The notes below the pieces were generated by a model. That model was not told where the DNA came from. It saw nothing but the letters and a program-made list of their open reading frames with translations, and made no database searches. Of a stretch of DNA of 64,000 nt, positions 20,741 to 31,025 are shown in pieces (within the stretch, counting starts at the first letter, position 1; every line of letters starts with the position of its first letter). The translations under genes were made by a program, and so were the position numbers. Source of the stretch: Peronospora farinosa (lineage: Eukaryota; Oomycota; Peronosporomycetes; Peronosporales; Peronosporaceae); NCBI GenBank assembly GCA_947646735.1, contig CANTFK010000661.1, forward strand, positions 1 through 64,000. The letters are read 5' to 3'.

Positions 20741-22372
20741 TTAAATAGAAAATGCATCACATGGAACAAGGGACACCAAGCTAAATACCCGTTGAAACAT
20801 GCTCTCGTCGCCGAGACTTGAATCCTGGCAGTTGCTTATAACTTGGCTTGCATTGTCGCCGATTCTCACTACAGAACACACCAACTTTGCTTCAAACTTC
20901 TGGTTTGCATCTTCGACGAGAGCGTTAAGTAGCGATGCCACAGCAGATGCCGCATCAAACTGAGAGTTTAGCGAAGCATTGTGTTGAGCCTCGATTAGAA
21001 CTCGAGCCTCAATATTTCCTACTATTTCCAAAGTCGCCTGATTGTCAGCTCTAACATGCAGTCGTTGGTTCCGAGGATCACGCAAAAGTATTGAAAAACA
21101 GCGATACCGCCAGGCACATAAAGCGTTGTCAGCGCTACTTCGACGAGTCATGCATCGATTTGCGCAAGCTACAAAGTGACTTTGAGCTTTGCGGTCTTGA
21201 CAAGGAGATTCAGGAAGTGCTTGGTTGCACCCAGTACAATATCGTTCCGCCAAATGCGAAGCAAATCTTGCCAATACAGTTGCTGCATGACCAAAATGAC
21301 GGCCCAAGCATACTTGCTCGATACGAACGTTTTTCAAGGTAGCCAGGCCTTCAAACAAGGAGCCTGTGAGCTCTTCTAGGGTAGAAAAAGATGTTGGGCC
21401 GGTAGGTGCAGTGAATGTTGTACTTCCTTGGAAAACAATCCTAGAACGAGCAATTTTGTTTTCCAAATCGATTGAATCTGGGCCATCTGGGTCCAATAGC
21501 CGAAACGTCGTGTGCGGTGTTGTGTTTGCCAGCAACCTATTTGATAAAGCATGAAGACTCACAACGATGCCATCGATCTCTACTGCACCACGATGCTCAA
21601 GCAACTTTGCAACAAATCGTTTCTCAGCATGCTGATCACAAAGGTACAAAGACATCCCATCTCCCGCAGAGTCAAACATGACTAGCTCACACAGCAGCAC
21701 GCCATCCAGCTCTGAGCAAACACCTGTTCCTCCTCCAGGAGCTGCAGCTGATTTATTCTTTTTAGGTCGCAATTTGCAAAGAACTGACACGACCATATTC
21801 TCACGCAAGTCCTGAAGTGTCGACCTGTCCTTCGTCTTCTTTACTGCAGCAGATGTCGTTCTCTCATCCTCAGCACTGAATTTACGACGGTATTGCTTAA
21901 CCCATTCAATCATTGGATACAATTCCCGCAATGGAACATCTTGTGCACTAAAGTATCGGTCCTTCCTGTACAATAATTGGACCGTCGATGAAGTCGCCGC
22001 ATCATTGTTGCGCACAATAAACTGCGCCTCCACGTTGCCCCGATAGATTTGTATGCGACAGAATGAGAATAGCACAATGTCTCCATCTTGAAGCACTGCA
22101 TCAGTTCTTGACATTTGCATGAGGCCTACGTTTTGTTCCGGTTCCGATGTGAACGACGAATGTATCAATTCAGGTGGTGCATCTCCCCAGCATGTGATCT
22201 TGAAAAACTGTCGACTGGCATCACACACGTGCAATACATGACAAGGTAGAACTCTCTGACGCGCTATTAACACTCTTTTGCCAGTAGAAATCTGTTGTAC
22301 GGCCGCGATGAAGCGCACATTCTGTCCTACATGCGCTACCGCCTCGCTCAACGTGATAACGTCCATTGTCAT
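20741..22372 (-). CDS. OB-fold protein with zinc-ribbon-like third domain, RPA1/SHLD2-like
   Basis: Intronless frame of 543 residues if the ATG at 22372 (MTMDVITLSEAV) is used; an ATG-free extension reaches 22429, and I prefer the inner start because homology-like sequence begins there. The N-terminal 130 residues look like an OB fold (VGQNVRFIAAVQQI, then FFKITCWGDAP, then LQDGDIVLFSFCRIQIYRG). A second beta-rich region follows (LRENMVVSVLCKL). The C-terminal part has a possible zinc site, CTGCNQ...SHFVACANRC, followed by a beta-rich stretch typical of a third OB fold. This order resembles the single-strand DNA binding parts of replication protein A and of shieldin subunit 2 (FAM35A). Function is inferred from fold only. 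It is divergent from the neighbour at 22512, with about 140 bp between them. Confidence 0.5.
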   Translation of the reverse strand: MTMDVITLSEAVAHVGQNVRFIAAVQQISTGKRVLIARQRVLPCHVLHVCDASRQFFKITCWGDAPPELIHSSFTSEPEQNVGLMQMSRTDAVLQDGDIVLFSFCRIQIYRGNVEAQFIVRNNDAATSSTVQLLYRKDRYFSAQDVPLRELYPMIEWVKQYRRKFSAEDERTTSAAVKKTKDRSTLQDLRENMVVSVLCKLRPKKNKSAAAPGGGTGVCSELDGVLLCELVMFDSAGDGMSLYLCDQHAEKRFVAKLLEHRGAVEIDGIVVSLHALSNRLLANTTPHTTFRLLDPDGPDSIDLENKIARSRIVFQGSTTFTAPTGPTSFSTLEELTGSLFEGLATLKNVRIEQVCLGRHFGHAATVLARFASHLAERYCTGCNQALPESPCQDRKAQSHFVACANRCMTRRSSADNALCAWRYRCFSILLRDPRNQRLHVRADNQATLEIVGNIEARVLIEAQHNASLNSQFDAASAVASLLNALVEDANQKFEAKLVCSVVRIGDNASQVISNCQDSSLGDESMFQRVFSLVSLVPCDAFSI

Positions 22373-22511
22373 GTTTCTACGTGTCTGATAGGTCAAAATT
22401 TTGATGTTGAAGTACAAGCTTGTAACCAATCAACAACAGATAAAAAGATCGCGTCTCTGACCAATCTGATTCTCAGTAAGTTTCTACTTCACATTTAAGT
22501 AAATTTTAACG

Positions 22512-23552
22512 ATGCTGAGTATGCTCCGAGGTGCTGCTGATGTCAACACCACTGCCTCGCTGCAGGTGGCAGTAGATCTCGTGTACACTATCGCCGCTCC
22601 ATGTGATTCAGTTACAGTGCTTGCGAGCTCTAGCGACGCGCTGACGACAAGTTTGCTGCCAGCTAGCGCAGTATTCCGGGGCAAGATGCAGATAACCAAG
22701 GCTGCTAGTAATGACGGTTGTACACTGGATCTGACCATAAATGGCACTATCTCTGCTACAGCCACCGACTTTCAGGATGCCTTTGATGTGGCGCGTTATG
22801 TGCATCAACAAGTAATGGAGCGACTGAGCTCCAAAGACCTCAAGAACGTCGCACTAACACAAGCAACAGTGGCTCTAGATGGTAACAAGCTCCTGACAGT
22901 GTCTCTGATGGCTGAAGACTCAGACGCAGCGTCTGGTAGTGTTTTAACAGTACAAAAAGGAGCTTGCAAGGAGCTGTTGGACACTTTACAAGGCGAAAAA
23001 GATAATGACATGCTGTTGCCGAGAAATGTAGAGACCAGCACCTTGAAAATTACCAAGCTGACCATCGAAGATGAGACTGCAAACTGTGTTGTGGCTTTAA
23101 ACATTTCTGCACTTGTCCCGCGTATTAATGCTGACGCTGAGGCGTTCCAGCTGCTGAAGACTGTGGATGAGAAGATGGAAACTTTCTTTGCTGGACGATC
23201 CAGTGCGGCGCTTGCCAGTGCCAATGTGCGACTGCATATAAAGTCGACCGAAGAGAGTATGGCACTGAATTATGCTGTGAAGAAGGGAAGTGTAAACACA
23301 GCCTCTTCAACGAATATGACGCTTAACTTACCGTCGTCTGAGGAGGCATTGGGCATTTTTGCTCTTCTTGCTATGCTCGTGGCCATGATGATGGGTGTGG
23401 TGGTTCTAAAGAAGCGTAATGATCGTCGGAGTCGCCAGCGTTATGAGCGTGCAAACCAAGCCGCGCAGATCCGTCGTGTGTCCATTCGTATGAGTAAGTA
23501 TGATCAAAATGAGGATCAAGACTACGAAGGCGAAGAAGACACTCTGCTATAG
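22512..23552 (+). CDS. single-pass membrane protein of unknown function
   Basis: 346 residues as an open frame. Residues about 288-310 (LGIFALLAMLVAMMMGVVVL) form one clear transmembrane helix followed by a basic, then acidic tail (KKRNDRRSRQRYERANQ; EDQDYEGEEDTLL), which fits a type I protein with a 40-50 residue cytosolic end. The preceding 285 residues contain NGT, NIS and NMT sites and two cysteines per half, as in an ectodomain built from two similar units (residues about 20-130 and 170-270 share TLDLTINGTIS / NCVVALNISALVP patterning). No signal peptide is seen at the annotated start, so a 5' exon may be missing; GTAAGT at 22476 and a CTGAG at about 22523 could be the splice ends. I do not recognise the family. 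Confidence 0.6.
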   Translation: MLSMLRGAADVNTTASLQVAVDLVYTIAAPCDSVTVLASSSDALTTSLLPASAVFRGKMQITKAASNDGCTLDLTINGTISATATDFQDAFDVARYVHQQVMERLSSKDLKNVALTQATVALDGNKLLTVSLMAEDSDAASGSVLTVQKGACKELLDTLQGEKDNDMLLPRNVETSTLKITKLTIEDETANCVVALNISALVPRINADAEAFQLLKTVDEKMETFFAGRSSAALASANVRLHIKSTEESMALNYAVKKGSVNTASSTNMTLNLPSSEEALGIFALLAMLVAMMMGVVVLKKRNDRRSRQRYERANQAAQIRRVSIRMSKYDQNEDQDYEGEEDTLL

Positions 23553-23897
23553 GTAAGTGCCGGCAGCAAACGTTGTTTGGGCATCGCACAGTGCACAGCG
23601 AGTGGCACTGTCGGGAGCACAAATTTTATGAATCCGGGCATTTCACGCAAAAGCTACGAGCCTAGTGTGTCCATGTCGGACCCAAATGCATATTGAAGAC
23701 CAACGATATTAAACATAATATCGGCATTTATGTGTATGTGGAGACTACAAGTACATGTTTACTTGAGTCAATACTTTTGCAAAAGGTTTTTATCAGTTCG
23801 TTCATTGTCGTGAATGTTGATATTGCATTTCGGTGGCTACAACCATTTCTTGCCCTTCGTCCTCTGAGGCTGGCGGACTGGTTGTTGCGTCTGTTCT
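23553..23897. other. short convergent intergenic stretch
   Basis: 345 bp between two gene ends facing each other. AT-rich, no further feature seen. Confidence 0.5.
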
Positions 23898-26394
23898 TCA
23901 TGTGGTACATAAGCTCTCCATGAGATATGCTTTCGTGACGACGCCAGCCTGGGACACCTCAGTTTTAAAAATGACACTGGAAGAATCTCTCCATTGCGTG
24001 TTGCAAGACACGAGCTCGCACTTGTACTCGTCTGTCTCTTCCCCAGCGCCTTTCAACACAACGCTGGTCACATTGCTAATAGTCGAGCCTCCGCTCACCA
24101 CAAGGCACACCTGACCATTACGTATCATATCCCAATACTTTGCTCGAAGCTGTCAATGTTCAAAAGGTGTTAGGTCTTTGTCGGGGATTCAGAAAGATAA
24201 TTGCCACTAACCTGCTCGGGGACTCCTACACACGAGGCTGCCTGTTCGTCATTTCTTTTTTCTTGAGTACCCAAAGCTGTCCAATAAAGCGAGTGACCCG
24301 AAAATACCACAGTGCCTCGAGCACACAGTTTCCCATTTTCTAGCTCTTTCTTCATCCATTCTAACAAAGACACGTTTAGCATCATTTACATTGTGCATGA
24401 AAGTGTAGCATAAGGAAACGTAGGCTCCGATCACTCACCAGTCTGTGCTGTAACTTCCTCTGAAAATTCTTGTTCACGACAGAGTGTCGTAGTGTTGGCA
24501 ACAATACACTTTATCCCGCCGAACCTACAATGACAAAATGATAGGTTAGTCATGTAACCAAAAACATTGTTTACAGAGTGTTCTCACCAAAAGCTGAATC
24601 GAGTGTCACCGAAGTTTTCTTGGTATTTATTCATTTCATCTGGTGTGTCAAATTCGTCTAGCCCTGCAACAAAAACCTATGGCATTGGGAATGAGCTTTA
24701 CGAGAGAGAGAAAGAGGATTTACACCAGAACATACCAGGCGAATTTGGGGTATAATTTGATTGAGCAGCTCTTGGAATGCTGTGACTTGAGCATCATAAT
24801 ATGTTTGACTCGGCTTCGAGTAAACAAACCCTCCGCATATCACAACAAATGCCGGTCGTTGCGAGTTCAAAACATCAATCGCTTTGAGGAACGCTTTCGA
24901 TTCTGCTTTCCACGTTGAGCCTCCTTGGTTGTCTGCTTCAGCCAAGGCGGTTGCCTGGCCTAGCTTCGGTCCAGACAACTAGTACAGAGACATGCAAGAA
25001 GCAGCATGACATCGGATACGTAAATTACACTTGCGTATATCAATACTGATAAGCTTTTTCCACCAACCTGTATGAAAGAGAAATTGTCGCTCCATTGACT
25101 TTGAAGATCGTGTGTAAATCCTACGTATCCTCGATTGCTGGCGTACAAGCACCGGCCGCGGCTACTCGAGCTAAAGAAGCGAGGGTATATAGCTAAATGA
25201 GAAAACGGTGTTAGCAAGCCATCCATCCTGTGTGCCGTTCTTTGCTGTTCGCGTACCTGGTAGGTGCAACATATGTCTACGTCGAAGAATGTGCATGACT
25301 ATACTCCTGTCACGTGGCGAAAGCGCATTCACTTGGTCCTGTATCACTCCACTAAAGTCTAGTGGGTGACGGACATTACGAGACTTTTCCGCACCACCGA
25401 GGCTGGTTATGAGTGGGAAAAACTCAGATCCACAAAATCGCGATAAGGGCATTGTTGCTTGCGTATGATTGTCGAAATCAATGCCTTTGAAGAAGGGGTG
25501 TGCTATGCAGTTACAAAAGTACGCATCTGGATCAGAATATAGCAACAAACCAGCAAGCGATAAGTACTCACCTTTGACTGCACTCATTGCGTTCGATCGA
25601 GTGCCACCGAGGCGCTCCGTAGGATCTTTCTGAAGTAGTTTGCTGATCAGGTCGCGAGCTTCGGGAGAGAGGTAGTCCGGCACAGAGTAACTTCCGGCCT
25701 TGACGCGCAGGAAAGTAAGATAAGCACTTCCTCCGCTAAATGGTGTCTCTCCTGTCAAAAGCTGGTAGACGATGCAGCCAAATGCCCATATGTCACTTGC
25801 ATAGGTCGGTTTCTTATTGTCTATTGTCTCAGGGGACATATACTCAGGCGTGCCAACAAAATTTGGTCCGTCGAGCTTCTTATCGACCAGGTTTTTAGCC
25901 GTACCGAAATCAATGAGCTTTAAATGTCCACCTGAAGCTTTACAAGTTACCATATTCTCCGGTTTCAAGTCACGATGGAGCACTTGGTTCGCGTGCATGT
26001 ACTCAATTGCATTCACGACGTCGGCCAGGTAGAAACGTGCAAGATCTTCGTCAAGACCCAATTGTTGACCTTCATGCAGCAGGTGACTAAGCAGCTCGCC
26101 GCCATTCAGTAGCTCCAGTAAGAAATACAGATTAGTTTTGTCTTGAAATGTCTGGTACAGACGAATGATGTTGGGGTGACGCAGTCGATTCAGTACGTCT
26201 TTCTCCATGTTGATCTCATTGTAAATGTTCCGGTGACGGAGTCGCAGCCGTTTAATGCGCTGCTTTTCAATTACTTTTAGTGCAAATTGCTCGCCCGTTG
26301 CTTTGTGTTTGACTTCAATGATGCGTGAGAAATTGCCTTCGCCTAGAGGTTTGCCTTGCACGAACTCGTCGATGCTGGGCTTCTCCAGCGCGTC
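23898..26394 (-). CDS. PDK1-like AGC kinase fused to a degenerate CPPED1-like metallophosphoesterase
   Basis: Seven exons fit one frame: about 26394-25257, 25192-25068, 24978-24736, 24676-24588, 24524-24439, 24360-24212, 24149-23898 (minus strand); each junction has GT...AG and keeps the frame. The kinase has LGEGNFSRI, FALKVIEK, HRDLKPEN, LIDFGTAK and NFVGTPEYMSPE, the DFGTAK plus FVGT pair being typical of PDK1. The second half follows the layout of CPPED1-type phosphoesterases (FIQLS.P.LG, VICGG, YQENFGDTRFSFWFGG, EWMKKEL), but its metal-binding residues are changed: LSGPKLG for LSDPQLG, CGGFV for CGD, VAGLDEF for SGNHD, FSGHS for the histidine motif, SGGST for SGHYH. It may therefore bind rather than hydrolyse. 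The 5' exon is not resolved: an acceptor-like CCACAG lies at about 26395-26400 and an in-frame stop just beyond it. No PH domain is seen. Confidence 0.8.
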
Positions 26395-26408
26395 TTTTGC
26401 TGTGGCAT

Positions 26409-26961
26409 ATCAAAATAGATAGCACTTGTCAGAATCCGCAGTCATCAGATACAAATATACACAAATAATGATAGATTCATGATGGACGCACGACTGATCG
26501 TCATCTCTTGAGTAAGTATCGCCGTAATGACGGTTTTTAACGTTATGTACATCGATATTAGCGTTTACCACACCTATTTATGATCCTTCAACACCATGTT
26601 TAGTGGCTACATTAAAGCCCCTTTTTCTTACGTTACGTAAGGAGAAAACGCCGAGCCGCCGCCTCATCTTCTTGCACCTCTTGTCATTGCTAGGACGACT
26701 ACTCTAGCAAAAAAATTGCGTGAAGGTACAGAGTGCATCTCTTTCATTCACTATCTTGCTTTCTGCGTCCTGTCACCTTTTTTCTCTCGATAAATGGCCA
26801 CGTTTTTCCGCCTTCTTTTGCGTCATCCGAGCGAAATGTAGCGATTTAATGTGTGCCGCGTAAAAAGACAAGTGGCCTTGGGGGACAGAGTGGTGTCATA
26901 CCGGTAACTTGTGTCCTTAGAAAGCTCACTACAAATTTGTGCTACAGATTTGTAAAGTTTC
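26409..26961. other. divergent promoter region between the kinase fusion and the Rab gene
   Basis: About 550 bp that must hold the 5' end of the kinase gene and the Rab promoter. It contains a TTACGTAA palindrome at 26633-26640 and an initiator-like TTTCATTCACTAT at 26742-26754. The first exon of the kinase gene probably lies in 26409-26560 but I could not place its ATG. Confidence 0.4.
26742..26754 (+). promoter_or_regulatory. oomycete-type initiator upstream of Rab gene
   Basis: TTTCATTCACTAT resembles the oomycete initiator (pyrimidine-rich around TCATT). It lies about 210 bp before the ATG, which is long for oomycete leaders, so another start site nearer to the gene remains possible. Confidence 0.35.
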
Positions 26962-27684
26962 ATGATGGCTCGTCATGAAAACCCCTTTGACATGCAGATT
27001 AAGCTGTTGATGATCGGCGATAGTGGTGCGTGCAAAAGGCATTGAATTGGCAACGCAACGCAGCGTTAGTTATTATTTTCATCTTGAGCTTTGAACGTGA
27101 ACGTTAAATTTCTTTTGATGTAACTGATCCTTGCAGGGGTCGGGAAGACGTGTTTGCTGCTGCGCTACGCGAATGACTCATTCTCTCCAACGTTTATCAC
27201 GACCATTGGCATTGATTTCAAGATCAAAAACATAGAGCTGGACAACAAGAAGGTCAAGCTACAGATCTGGGACACAGCTGGCCAGGAGCGTTTTCGTACC
27301 ATTACGACGTCGTACTTCCGCGGCGCGCAGGGTATTTTATTGGTCTATGACGTCACAGATCGTGCGTCCTTCCAGAGCATCCGAAACTGGGTAGGTCAGA
27401 TCCAGCAGCACGCCGACGTGCACGTAAATAAAATTCTCATTGGCAACAAGTGCGATATGACGGATGACAAGGTCGTAAGCACAGAGGAGGGTCAGGCATT
27501 AGCGGACGAGTATGGTGTAAAGTTTTTTGAGACGAGTGCGAAGAACAACATTAATGTGGAAGGAGGCTTTATCGAGATCGCACGCGAAGTGAAGAACAGA
27601 CTTATGGAAGAAGGTGGACCCCACAAAAAGGACAACGTCAACCTTAATGCAAAAGCAGCACCTGTGAAGAAGGGCTGTTGCTAA
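26962..27684 (+). CDS. Rab-family small GTPase, Rab8/Rab1 type
   Basis: Two exons, 26962-27025 and 27137-27684; the intron splits the P-loop codon (GTGCGT donor, TTGCAG acceptor) and gives a 203-residue protein. All GTPase motifs are intact: GDSGVGKT (about residues 17-24), the switch I effector TTIGIDFK, switch [19 protein letters not shown] and ETSAK. The protein ends in GCC, a geranylgeranylation signal for two cysteines, so it should be membrane anchored and act in secretory vesicle traffic. The switch I and switch II sequences fit the Rab8/Rab10/Rab13/Sec4 group better than Rab1 or Rab5. In the usual cycle it would be carried by GDI and switched by a GEF and a TBC-domain GAP. Length is normal for the family. 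Confidence 0.92.
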
Positions 27685-27827
27685 ACCTCACAGTCAGTTT
27701 GCTGGGGCGCGGTAGTGCTGTCCTTCATATATACATGTTATCTTACTATAGCTAACTTCCACTTAACTACCTTTTCAGTACTGTAAGCATCTCCTGTGCT
27801 GAAGACCTATAACTTTCAAGAACTTGT

Positions 27828-28456
27828 TCACTTATCTCCATCGTGTTGATACATGTCATATGAAGTAACACACCAATTGCAGTCTAGGACTTCCGCATCA
27901 CGACCGCATAGCATCGGAGCAAACATTCCACACAGCAGTTCTTTGCATGCTAAAAATAGACCCTCTGGTGGCCAAACAACGACAGCGCCAAGTCCCGTCA
28001 GGGTATCGTAGATACATGCCTTGCCGTCGGAGTCATATGACATAGCAAGGTCAATCACATTGTTGGCCTTCTCCGCCCACAATGTGAGACGTTAGGTAGT
28101 TATGCAGTGTGGTTCCCGATGCAACGAAACAGGCGCCATTGCGGGTAGCCCATAGCCTTGCGGTAGAATTCAGGAACAGTGACAATACGCTTGGTCTTAG
28201 CAGAGTCGAACGCCAGACATTGCACATCCGCAAAATAGACGGGGACGTGTAAGTCGCAAGCTTTCAGTCATGATATCCCCGGCGGCAGGTCCGTCGATTA
28301 TGTAGCTTCCATCACCATCGTTGCTGCTAGGTCCAGAAGCAACACAGAGCCCACGACCTTTCCTGAATAACCCCGAGGGACTCCAGTACGCTGTTCGTTT
28401 GTATGTTCCATAGTCGACTAGTTTTGCTGAATGATCCAGAAGCGAGCATGGGACAA
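27828..28456 (-). pseudogene. unrecognised host gene or eroded gene
   Basis: Two minus-strand open segments read as natural protein but need one frame change. The first, from about 28456, follows a good acceptor (TTTGTTCTTCAG) and reads SLLDHSAKLVDYGTYKRTAYWSPSG-type sequence, then in a second frame FADVQCLAFDSAKTKRIVT and GYPQWRLFRCIGNHTA before a stop near 28100. The last, 28082-27828, reads KANNVIDLAMSYDSDGKACIYD and ends at a stop. No intron with proper ends joins the segments, so either the exon structure is unusual or a small indel has broken the gene. I do not recognise the family; the alternation of short beta-like segments would suit a propeller-like protein. No function proposed. 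Confidence 0.35.
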
Positions 28457-28493
28457 GCTGAAGAACAAAGCAAACACTCGTCAGCATATGCAA

Positions 28494-29041
28494 CTAACAA
28501 TCTCGCAGTCCAACGTCAGCATATTATTGCGCAGAGATTGCTGAAGAGTCAGGTTATTAATCAAGAATCTTCGTGACGGCCACTGATACTAAGACGATGA
28601 GCCGACATGTCGAGCGAATCGAATGGTTGAACAATGTAATTGTCTTGTTAAAGCTGCTTGTACTTGAAAAGCACTGCTTTGCTCACGTACTTGATCTTAT
28701 TCACTAGTTCTTGTAAACAACCGTTCCTAGTCCATAAGTTATTTGCAACCACGGACTAAAAGGCCGATAAGATGATGCAATCGAGCTTCTGATGCCTGTT
28801 TTACCATTTGGTTCGGTGTAATCAACTCGTAGCGCGGTCAATAGTACTATCTATATAACTGGTAGAACAGCATGGACACTAGAGCCGGTCATAAGCGTCA
28901 CCTATTGGTTACACTTGACACGGATGATGTGGTACATATTCAAATGTTATCTCTATCGAGTCATTCTTGATTAAGTTGACGTCAAAACAAATTATCTAAT
29001 CTTTTATCGCAAAACATCTCGTCGATTACGTCCCTTTGAGG
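28494..29041. other. intergenic, possible promoter of VPS36
   Basis: About 550 AT-rich bases without a convincing reading frame. It may hold the 5' exons of the unrecognised minus-strand gene. Confidence 0.4.
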
Positions 29042-30509
29042 ATGAGCGGAGCGTCGTCTTCTCCTCGCTCCGTAAATTCCGACGCTTCCACGTCGAATTT
29101 AGGGAATCGAAGGGGTGGACGTCATGTCGAGCAGGTGTTTTCGAACGTCTCGGCGTTTGATGTACTGCAACGTATGCGCTCGTGTCGCTGAAAGTTAATC
29201 TTAAAATGTCACTAACTCGTTTTCTTGTCTTTCTTATATAGCGCTTCCATTGACGGCCGCAGGACGTCCCTCTCTCTTTGGCAACGAGGTGGAGATCTAT
29301 AGTGAAGAGCATATTGGTCTGTACGATCGCACCTTCAAGACACCGCATATTCATGGCCGCTGTTCCGTTACAACGCACCGCCTTTTCTTCACGGACGTAA
29401 CGTGCACTCCCCCCGTGGCATTCTTTGTACCATTGGAGTGGATTGGCCGTATCGCGAAAGAAGCAGGTTTCTTGCAACGTTCGGCTAAAGTACGGATAGA
29501 CGTCACGACCCGTACGCCACCTATGGCCACTTCTTTTTTCAAGTTATCGTTTAAAGACGGTGGACGTGACGATTTCTATACTCCACTGACAGCTTCGCTT
29601 AAACGAAAGGCATGGAAAGACACACAACCTAGTATTTTGGCTGATAGACGACTTGTGAAGAGACAGTTTAATGCCGCGGACGCTGGTATTGGAGGAATTA
29701 TACGTCGTCAGCAGGAGGCGCAGAAAGAGACGACGGAATTGGCGGCAACGGCATTCTCCGATTTGGCAAACCTGATGGTAAAGGCCAGAGATATGGTTGA
29801 TTTGATTGAACGATACGTGGATACGCAGAAAGCGGGCGAGTCGGCAGGAGAGGATGCTCAGACATCTAGAGAAGAAGATATCAATAAACTCAGCTCGCTG
29901 ATGCTGGAGATGGGTATTACCAGTCCGGTCACGCGAGAGAATTCTGGTGCAGCATACTACGAGCAACTTGCACGACAGCTTGCGGAGTACCTTAGTGACC
30001 ATATGCCACGGAACGGAGGGATAATGACTCTTTCGGATATCTATTGCATGTTTAATAGAGCACGCGGTGTGGAACTAGTATCTCCGGATGATCTGTACCA
30101 TGCAGCACTGCTGCAAAAAAAGCTGAAACTCGGATATAGCATGCGCAACTTTCCCGGTGGACTCATTGTGCTACAAACAGACTCACATCAAGAAGGCATA
30201 GTAGCCGAACGGCTCGCAAAGATGGCGCAAAAATCCAGCTCCGGCTACATCACTTCGACTGACGTATCGGTGGAGATGCACACGTCGTTTCCATTAGCTT
30301 GGGAGTATCTGAAGGTATGCACGTAGCAAGTGTTTTTTTACTTTTATGTGTGACTTGCGAACGCTGATAGGCAAATTGGATATTTGTCTTTACAGGTAGC
30401 AGAGGGTCTTGGAAAGCTGTGCCGGGACGAAACATTTGAGGGTACCAACTTCTATCCCAACAAGTTTGACCAGTTTGTTCAAGACACTGAAGCTACGTTG
30501 ACACTGTAG
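29042..30509 (+). CDS. VPS36: ESCRT-II subunit VPS36
   Basis: Three exons, 29042-29171, 29242-30314 and 30396-30509, give 438 residues; both introns have GTATGC donors and TATAG/TACAG acceptors and keep the frame. The N-terminal third is a GLUE-type split PH domain (VEIYSEEHIGLYDRTFKTPH, GRCSVTTHRLFF, FFKLSFKDGGRDDFY), which in the family binds phosphoinositides and ubiquitin. After a coiled linker (RRQQEAQKETTELAATAFSD) the EAP30/winged-helix part follows, with NGGIMTLSDIYCMFNRARG, DDLYHAALLQKKLKLGY and ending FYPNKFDQFV. ESCRT-II sorts ubiquitinated cargo at endosomes together with VPS22 and VPS25. Length and domain order are usual. No NZF finger inside the GLUE domain, as in animals and plants rather than budding yeast. 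Confidence 0.93.
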
Positions 30510-31025
30510 TAGGACTTTTGTGAAGTAGTGTGGGAAGGGTATCCGTATGAAAGATAGATGCAGCGAATATAGTGACCAAAGCTGGTGATAACTTATAGTT
30601 TCTGTGCTAGGCTTGCTTGCCTTGATATGTTGCGCATTTATATGCTGCTTAGACAAAATTGCTCGCTCACAACTGTAGATGATTTGCAGCTAACTCAATT
30701 TAATACTTATCTAGGTTGAGTGAGATGGGCTTTCGGCCGGATCGAAGAAACCAAAGGTAGGTAAGTTATCAATAGCTCTCCGCCATCCGATTGTTGTCCT
30801 CACTACATTGTCATGTGCAACATGTAACCTATCCACCTAGCTACAACATCACCCTTAACAACCTGGAACTCTAAGCTCTAGGGCTTTGCGTAGGTTACTA
30901 CTTAAACCGTCCTCGAGACGCAAACTAGTTCCTCTTTTGCCGTCTGGATCCGCTTGTTCTTGATTGCCCCTCTACATAAACAGCTCTTGCGCTCTGATAA
31001 ACAAAACGTCTCAGCAACTTCTTAA
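30510..31025. other. convergent 3' region, no gene seen
   Basis: 516 bp between the ends of VPS36 and the GT90 gene. No open frame with recognisable content. Confidence 0.5.
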
